From: Lentisphaeria bacterium
GTDB taxonomy: Bacteria; Verrucomicrobiota; Lentisphaeria; Victivallales; Victivallaceae
Length of the DNA stretch: 9,645 bases
Direction of reading: 5' to 3'
Assembly (NCBI GenBank): GCA_018265615.1
Contig: JABLYX010000102.1
Location: 1-9,645 of the forward strand
Below the pieces are notes generated by a model that did not search any database, was not told the origin of the DNA, and worked only from the letters and a program-made list of their open reading frames with translations. The first letter of the stretch is position 1. Every line of letters begins with the position of its first letter. Shown here in pieces: positions 5,997 through 9,645 of this stretch. A program made the position numbers and the translations under genes.

Positions 5997-7289
5997 ATGA
6001 AAAAGCTCGAAGCCTGTCTGGAATGCGTCCGCTGCCATAAACAATATGATCTTTCGAAGGTCCGCTACAATTGCGATTGCGGCGGCATCCTCGATCTCGT
6101 CCGCGACCTTTCGCAGGCCGACGGCGGGGAGCTCAAAGCGCTCTGGGAGAGCCGCTGGGGGCAGAAACGCGGCGCGACCAGCTCCGGCGTGTGGCGCTAC
6201 AAGGAGCTCATTTTCGACCTGCCGGACGACCGGATCGTGACCCGCCAGGAGGGCAATACGCGCCTCTACGACGCGGGCAGGGCGGGCGTTTACGCCGGAC
6301 TCAAGCGTTTTCAGCTCAAGCATGAGGGCGAGAACCCGACCGGCAGTTTCAAGGACCGCGGCATGACCTGCGGAACCACGGCGGCGAAGTTCTACAACGC
6401 GAAGACCGTCGCGTGCGCCAGCACCGGCAACACGAGCGCGTCGATGGCGAGCTACGCGGCCGTCTCCGGCATGGAGTCGGTGATCTTCATTCCGGAGGGG
6501 AAAATCGCGTACGGCAAGCTCGCCCAGGCGCTGGCCTACGGCGGCAGAACGCTGCAGATCCGCGGCAACTTCGACGACGCGATGGCGCTCGTGCAGGAGG
6601 TCTGCCGCGAGCTCAATATCTATCTGCTGAACTCGATCAACCCGTTCCGCATCGAAGGGCAGAAGGCGATCGGCTTCGAGGTGCTCCAGCAGCTCGACTG
6701 GCAGGTTCCGGACTGGTTCGTGATTCCGGGCGGCAACCTCGGCAACAACACGGCGCTTTCGAAGGGCATGAAAGAGCTGTATGACCTCGGCATCATCGAC
6801 AGGATTCCGCGCATCGCGGTCGTCCAGGCGGCCGGATCGGCTCCGCTCTACCAGATGTGGAAGAACCACACGCCGTATGAAGCTGTGAAGGATCCCGAGA
6901 CGATCGCGACCGCGATCAAGATCGGCAACCCGGTTTCGTGGGAGAAGTCGCTGCGCGGGCTCGAGTGGTGCAACGGTGTGGTCGAATCGGTCACCGAGCA
7001 GGAGATCATGGATGCGAAGGCGATGGTCGACGCGGCGGGCATCGGCGCGGAGCCGGCCAGCTGCTGTTCCGTCGCCGGAGCGAAGAAGCTGCAGGAGGCC
7101 GGCGTCATCGATCCGGAAGCGCACGTGGTCGGCATCCTGACCGGCAATGTGCTGAAGGATCCGGACGCGGTGATCGGCTACCACAGGGATGAGCTCTTCG
7201 ACCACTATGGCATCCGCGGTACCTACGCGAACCGGCCGCAGGTCATCGACGCGACGGTCGATGCGGTCAGAAAGGCGCTCGGGCGCTGA
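5997..7289 (+). CDS. thrC: Threonine synthase
   Basis: A 430-residue PLP enzyme that converts O-phospho-L-homoserine to L-threonine, the last step of the aspartate-to-threonine pathway, in the cytoplasm. The N-terminus carries a small zinc-ribbon-like motif (Cys10, Cys13, Cys26, Cys28, ending CDCGG) seen in one group of bacterial and archaeal threonine synthases. The PLP lysine is Lys119 in NPTGSFKDRGM, ASTGNTSAS follows as a substrate/cofactor loop, and GGNLGN (245-250) is the phosphate-binding loop. Near the C-terminus EPASCCSVAG has two Cys where I would expect small residues such as Ala. The start is taken as ATG 5997, which places the zinc motif close to the N-terminus; an in-frame TTG at 5970 would add nine Lys/Arg-rich residues, and neither has a good Shine-Dalgarno site. 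A MarC-family gene follows after 34 bases, so the two are probably co-transcribed. Diaminopropionate or cysteate synthase is a less likely alternative. Confidence 0.93.
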   Translation: MKKLEACLECVRCHKQYDLSKVRYNCDCGGILDLVRDLSQADGGELKALWESRWGQKRGATSSGVWRYKELIFDLPDDRIVTRQEGNTRLYDAGRAGVYAGLKRFQLKHEGENPTGSFKDRGMTCGTTAAKFYNAKTVACASTGNTSASMASYAAVSGMESVIFIPEGKIAYGKLAQALAYGGRTLQIRGNFDDAMALVQEVCRELNIYLLNSINPFRIEGQKAIGFEVLQQLDWQVPDWFVIPGGNLGNNTALSKGMKELYDLGIIDRIPRIAVVQAAGSAPLYQMWKNHTPYEAVKDPETIATAIKIGNPVSWEKSLRGLEWCNGVVESVTEQEIMDAKAMVDAAGIGAEPASCCSVAGAKKLQEAGVIDPEAHVVGILTGNVLKDPDAVIGYHRDELFDHYGIRGTYANRPQVIDATVDAVRKALGR

Positions 7290-7310
7290 GCGCACGGCAT
7301 CGCAACCCCC

Positions 7311-7315
7311 GGAGG
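7311..7315 (+). promoter_or_regulatory. Ribosome binding site deciding the marC-family start
   Basis: GGAGG stands 8 bases before the ATG at 7324. The open frame runs back to 7189 inside thrC, but only the 7324 start has this site and gives a normal MarC N-terminus. Confidence 0.75.
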
Positions 7316-7323
7316 CACGCGCG

Positions 7324-7944
7324 ATGGAATGGACGAAGATTCTTGAGAATACCCTCTATCTCCTCGCGCTGCTGAATCCCGCGAGCAAGGTGCTGTTTCT
7401 GTCGACCTACGAGCCGTCGCTCACTTCGAAGCAGGTGTTCGAGCTGTCGTGGAAGTCGTCGCTCGCGGCGCTCGGCATCCTCGCGGCGTTTGCGGTGATC
7501 GGGCAGTTTGTGTTGAAGGACATCTTCCGGATCGACATGTATTCGCTGAAGATCACGGGGGGCTTTGTGCTCTTTTTCGTCGGCTGGACGGCGATCCAGC
7601 AGGGGCGCTTCTTCCAGAAACGGGACCACGATCTGCGCGAGGATTTCAACGAGCTTTCGATTGTGCCGCTGGCCGCGCCGCTGATCGCCGGTCCCGGCAC
7701 GATCACGGTTGCGATTTCGTTCGCGACCGAGTACGGCCACACGGCCTGTCTGACCGCACTCACGCTTGCGCTGGCGGCGAACTTTATCCTGATGCTGTTT
7801 TCGCTGCCGCTCGGGCGGCTGCTGCGGTATCTGCATCTCGTCGGCCCGCTGATCCGGATCACGGGGCTTATCGTCTCGGCGGTGGCGGTTCAGATCATCC
7901 TTTCCGGCGCTTCGGAGTGGCTGAAATCGGCCGGATTCCTCTGA
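7324..7944 (+). CDS. MarC/NAAT-family integral membrane protein
   Basis: A 206-residue inner-membrane protein of the MarC (UPF0056, neutral amino acid transporter, TC 2.A.95) family. About six membrane helices are visible: roughly 8-28, 44-64, 77-97, 112-134, 141-165 and 175-198. Family marks are Asn18-Pro19 near the end of helix 1 and PLAAPLIAGPGTIT at 115-128. E. coli MarC was once linked to multiple antibiotic resistance, later disputed; archaeal SnatA and E. coli YchE in this family are associated with neutral amino acid transport. Lying 34 bases after thrC, it may move threonine or related amino acids, but this is inference from context. It converges on the HD-domain gene with only 18 bases between stops and no clear terminator hairpin there. 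Length is typical. I give no gene symbol because marC and ychE paralogues cannot be told apart here. Confidence 0.9.
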   Translation: MEWTKILENTLYLLALLNPASKVLFLSTYEPSLTSKQVFELSWKSSLAALGILAAFAVIGQFVLKDIFRIDMYSLKITGGFVLFFVGWTAIQQGRFFQKRDHDLREDFNELSIVPLAAPLIAGPGTITVAISFATEYGHTACLTALTLALAANFILMLFSLPLGRLLRYLHLVGPLIRITGLIVSAVAVQIILSGASEWLKSAGFL

Positions 7945-7962
7945 TTCCTGCTCCCCAGCCGT

Positions 7963-8718
7963 TTATGCGGATGTGAGCCGGCGGTGCGCGTCGTCGTAGA
8001 GCTGCCGGAAGACCGGTGTCTCCGGCAGGTGTTTCATGATTTTCTCCAGATAGCCGCGGCGCAGGAATTCCGAACGGCTCCAGCCGAAATTCAGGTCGTT
8101 GACCCACAGGAACTTCGATGCGACGAAATCGCTGATGGTCCGCATGTCGCGGTGGCGGGGGCACTCGCCCTTCATGACCGATTCGAATACCTTCGGGGAG
8201 AGCTCCGGGTTTTCGGAGAGGCCGAAGACGATCGACTTGTTTTCGGGGGCTTCGAGATAGCCGAGCAGGATCGGGATGATGTCGAGCTTGTCCGCGTCCC
8301 GCACCGCTTCGGCAAGGAGCTGCGCGCGCTCCGGCAGCCCGGCCGGAATCGCGAGCTTGTTGTGTGCGCGGATCGCCGTGAGGATCTCCCCGCGCTCGTC
8401 CGGAGCAAGCTCTTCGAGCCGCCCCTGTTCGAGCGCCAGCTCGGCGGAGCGGTCGCCGTGGTCGAAGCTCTCCGCGTCGTTGAAGGTGCGGAAGCGGCTG
8501 AATTGCTCGAAGCGGCTCAGGTCGTGCAGCAGCGCGGTACGCAGCGCAAGGGCGGTCAGGGCAGGGGAAAAACGCTCCGCCGCCGCAAGATTGCGCATCT
8601 CATTGCAGACCCGGAAGCTGTGGGCAAGCTTCAGCCGCAGGTTCCGGTCAACCGTTTCCTCTCCTGTGAAAAAACTCTGCGCATACGCAGCGAACTCCTG
8701 CTCCTTCCGGGACAACAT
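7963..8718 (-). CDS. HD-domain phosphohydrolase family protein
   Basis: A 251-residue soluble protein with the metal-binding pattern of the HD superfamily: His33 (LAHSFRV), His65-Asp66 (LLHDLSRF), His87 (FDHGD), His119 (IRAHNK) and Asp143 (RDADKLD). The extra histidines after the HD pair suggest a site able to hold two metals, as in several nucleotide phosphohydrolases and phosphodiesterases. The C-terminal 90 residues, from about 160, are mostly polar and not recognised. The substrate is unknown; nucleotide or phosphate-ester hydrolysis is likely from the family alone. The start at 8718 is chosen because GAGG precedes it at suitable spacing; a frame extension of 26 residues upstream runs through promoter-like DNA and is rejected. 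It is a single gene, divergent from lpxK across 122 bases. Confidence 0.88.
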   Translation of the reverse strand: MLSRKEQEFAAYAQSFFTGEETVDRNLRLKLAHSFRVCNEMRNLAAAERFSPALTALALRTALLHDLSRFEQFSRFRTFNDAESFDHGDRSAELALEQGRLEELAPDERGEILTAIRAHNKLAIPAGLPERAQLLAEAVRDADKLDIIPILLGYLEAPENKSIVFGLSENPELSPKVFESVMKGECPRHRDMRTISDFVASKFLWVNDLNFGWSRSEFLRRGYLEKIMKHLPETPVFRQLYDDAHRRLTSA

Positions 8719-8751
8719 GCTCTTTCCTCGCTTTTTTGACTGATTCCGATT

Positions 8752-8780
8752 AATATAATCCGGGAAAGTGGGAGTGCCAG
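8752..8780 (-). promoter_or_regulatory. Candidate sigma70-type promoter of the HD-domain gene
   Basis: On the minus strand CTGGCA (4/6 to TTGACA) is separated by 17 bases from TATATT (5/6 to TATAAT), with the -10 box about 33 bases before the ATG at 8718. Spacing is ideal. The same 9-mer TATATTAAT occurs at the candidate panD promoter. Confidence 0.45.
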
Positions 8781-8840
8781 CTTGAATGCGGGGCAAACAT
8801 GCATTAATTTATAGAATGTAACTGTATTTATGGAGATTGG

Positions 8841-9645
8841 ATGCATTCTCGTTTTAAATTCAAAGGGGAGGACTTCGAACAGTACTTCCTCGAGCTGATG
8901 GACGGACGGCGGAAAGAGTGGTACGACCGGATTCTGATCGACATTCTTTTCATCGCCTCGCGTTTTTACCGCATGGCCATCCAGTTCCGGATCTGGATGT
9001 ACGATAAGCGCGTGATCCGCAACCACGCGCTCGGCTGCCTCGTGGTCAGTATCGGCAACCTCTCCTGCGGCGGCACCGGCAAGACTCCGGTCGTGGAGGT
9101 GTTCGCCCGGACCCTGAGCGAAAAGGGGCGCAAGGTCGCGATCCTGTCGCGCGGCTACCGCAGCAAGAAGCGTTCGTTCCTTTCCCGGCTCATGCAGCGT
9201 TTCCGCTCGCAGAAGATCGAATTGCCGCCGAAGGTCGTTTCGGACGGGCACGATCTGCTGCTCGAATCGGACTATGCGGGCGATGAGCCGTTCATGCTCG
9301 CATCGAACCTCCGCAAGGTCGCGGTGCTGGTCGACAAGGACCGGGTCAAATCCGGGCTCTACGCCGTTGAGCAGTATCAGAGCGACGTGATCATCCTCGA
9401 CGACGGCTTCCAGTACCTCATGCTGAAGCCGCACATCAATATCGTTCTTGTGGACTCGACTGACCCGTTCGGCAACGGCAACACGCTGCCGCGCGGCATC
9501 CTGCGCGAACCGATCAAGAACATCCGCCGCGCGGACTACATTTTTCTGACCAAATCCGACGGCAGCCACAAGCTGCGCCACCTGAAGAACTTCCTGCGGC
9601 GGCACACGCGCCGCGCGGAGATCATCGAGTGCTGCCACAAGCCGA
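8841..9645 (+). CDS. lpxK: Tetraacyldisaccharide 4'-kinase (lipid A kinase), 3' end outside window
   Basis: The first 268 residues of LpxK, which phosphorylates the 4' position of the tetraacyl-disaccharide-1-phosphate to make lipid IVA, on the inner face of the inner membrane. Seen in order: an amphipathic/hydrophobic N-terminal anchor (about 28-54), VVSIGNLSCGGTGKTP with Walker A Lys81, ILSRGYRS, VVSDG, AGDEP, VDKDR, the family motif LDDGFQ (Asp187-Asp188), LVDSTDPFGNGNTLPRG, LREP, and RADYIFLTKSD. The ATG at 8841 has GGAG 5 bases upstream. The Walker A motif lies later than usual (N-terminal extension of roughly 20-25 residues), and a basic stretch between GYRSKK and VVSDG (about 114-134) looks like an insertion. 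The gene is open to the window edge with no stop. Its presence implies an LPS-bearing outer membrane. No convincing promoter was found; the 122-base gap to the HD-domain gene is AT-rich near 8800-8830. Confidence 0.95.
   Translation, partial: MHSRFKFKGEDFEQYFLELMDGRRKEWYDRILIDILFIASRFYRMAIQFRIWMYDKRVIRNHALGCLVVSIGNLSCGGTGKTPVVEVFARTLSEKGRKVAILSRGYRSKKRSFLSRLMQRFRSQKIELPPKVVSDGHDLLLESDYAGDEPFMLASNLRKVAVLVDKDRVKSGLYAVEQYQSDVIILDDGFQYLMLKPHINIVLVDSTDPFGNGNTLPRGILREPIKNIRRADYIFLTKSDGSHKLRHLKNFLRRHTRRAEIIECCHKP

Noticed and set aside
5973..7295. A 440-codon minus-strand open frame opposite thrC
   Set aside because: It is antisense to a clearly recognised threonine synthase, and its predicted protein is Arg/Asp-rich with no domain.
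8770..8780. TGGCAC on the minus strand as a sigma54 -24 element
   Set aside because: The partner -12 element (TTGCA/T) is not found at the required spacing; the sequence there reads CTTTC.
8631..9638. A 335-codon minus-strand open frame at the right edge
   Set aside because: It is the antisense shadow of lpxK, whose motifs are unmistakable, and it also runs through the HD-domain gene's promoter region.
1..9645. A CRISPR array, insertion sequence, tRNA or rRNA gene
   Set aside because: No regularly spaced repeats, terminal inverted repeats with a transposase, or tRNA/rRNA-like segments were seen on reading both strands; the non-coding gaps are all about 200 bases or less.

Overview
The window looks like chromosomal DNA from a GC-rich, Gram-negative bacterium of the Lentisphaerae/Victivallales type or a close relative in the PVC group. 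This is an inference. It rests on a prepilin-like protein with the FTLIELLVVIAIIAILA N-terminus and a C-terminal H-X9-DG motif (a form greatly expanded in Lentisphaerae and Planctomycetes), a very large secreted family 2 glycoside hydrolase beside it, and an LpxK kinase, which implies a lipid A outer membrane. No mobile element, CRISPR array, rRNA or tRNA was seen, and no gene is visibly broken by a frameshift.

Layout. (1) 19-4882, plus strand: a pseudopilin-like H-X9-DG protein, then 22 bases later a 1373-residue secreted GH2 protein, probably one transcription unit for polysaccharide use or surface display. (2) 4899-4939: a strong bidirectional terminator between converging units. (3) 5794 down to 4952, minus strand: panD (aspartate 1-decarboxylase), a 53-residue Flp-type pilin and an 83-residue Flp-type pilin, closely spaced as an operon. 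The 53-residue gene is short enough to be missed by routine gene calling. (4) 5795-5996: an AT-rich divergent promoter region. (5) 5997-7944, plus strand: thrC (threonine synthase) followed by a MarC/NAAT-family membrane protein, probably co-transcribed. (6) 8718 down to 7963, minus strand: an HD-domain phosphohydrolase. (7) 8841 to the window end, plus strand: lpxK, cut off at the right edge.

Functional themes. Two genes use aspartate-derived metabolism in divergent units: panD makes beta-alanine for pantothenate/CoA, and thrC makes threonine. The MarC protein could move threonine or related neutral amino acids. Two unrelated pilin types occur: a type II/IVa-like prepilin beside the glycoside hydrolase and a tandem pair of Flp (type IVb) mini-pilins beside panD. 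The points most worth following are the panD-pilin-pilin operon with its small pilin gene, the prepilin/GH2 pair with the unusual C-terminal half of the GH2 protein, and the thrC-marC pairing. I found no clear evidence of a wholly new system.
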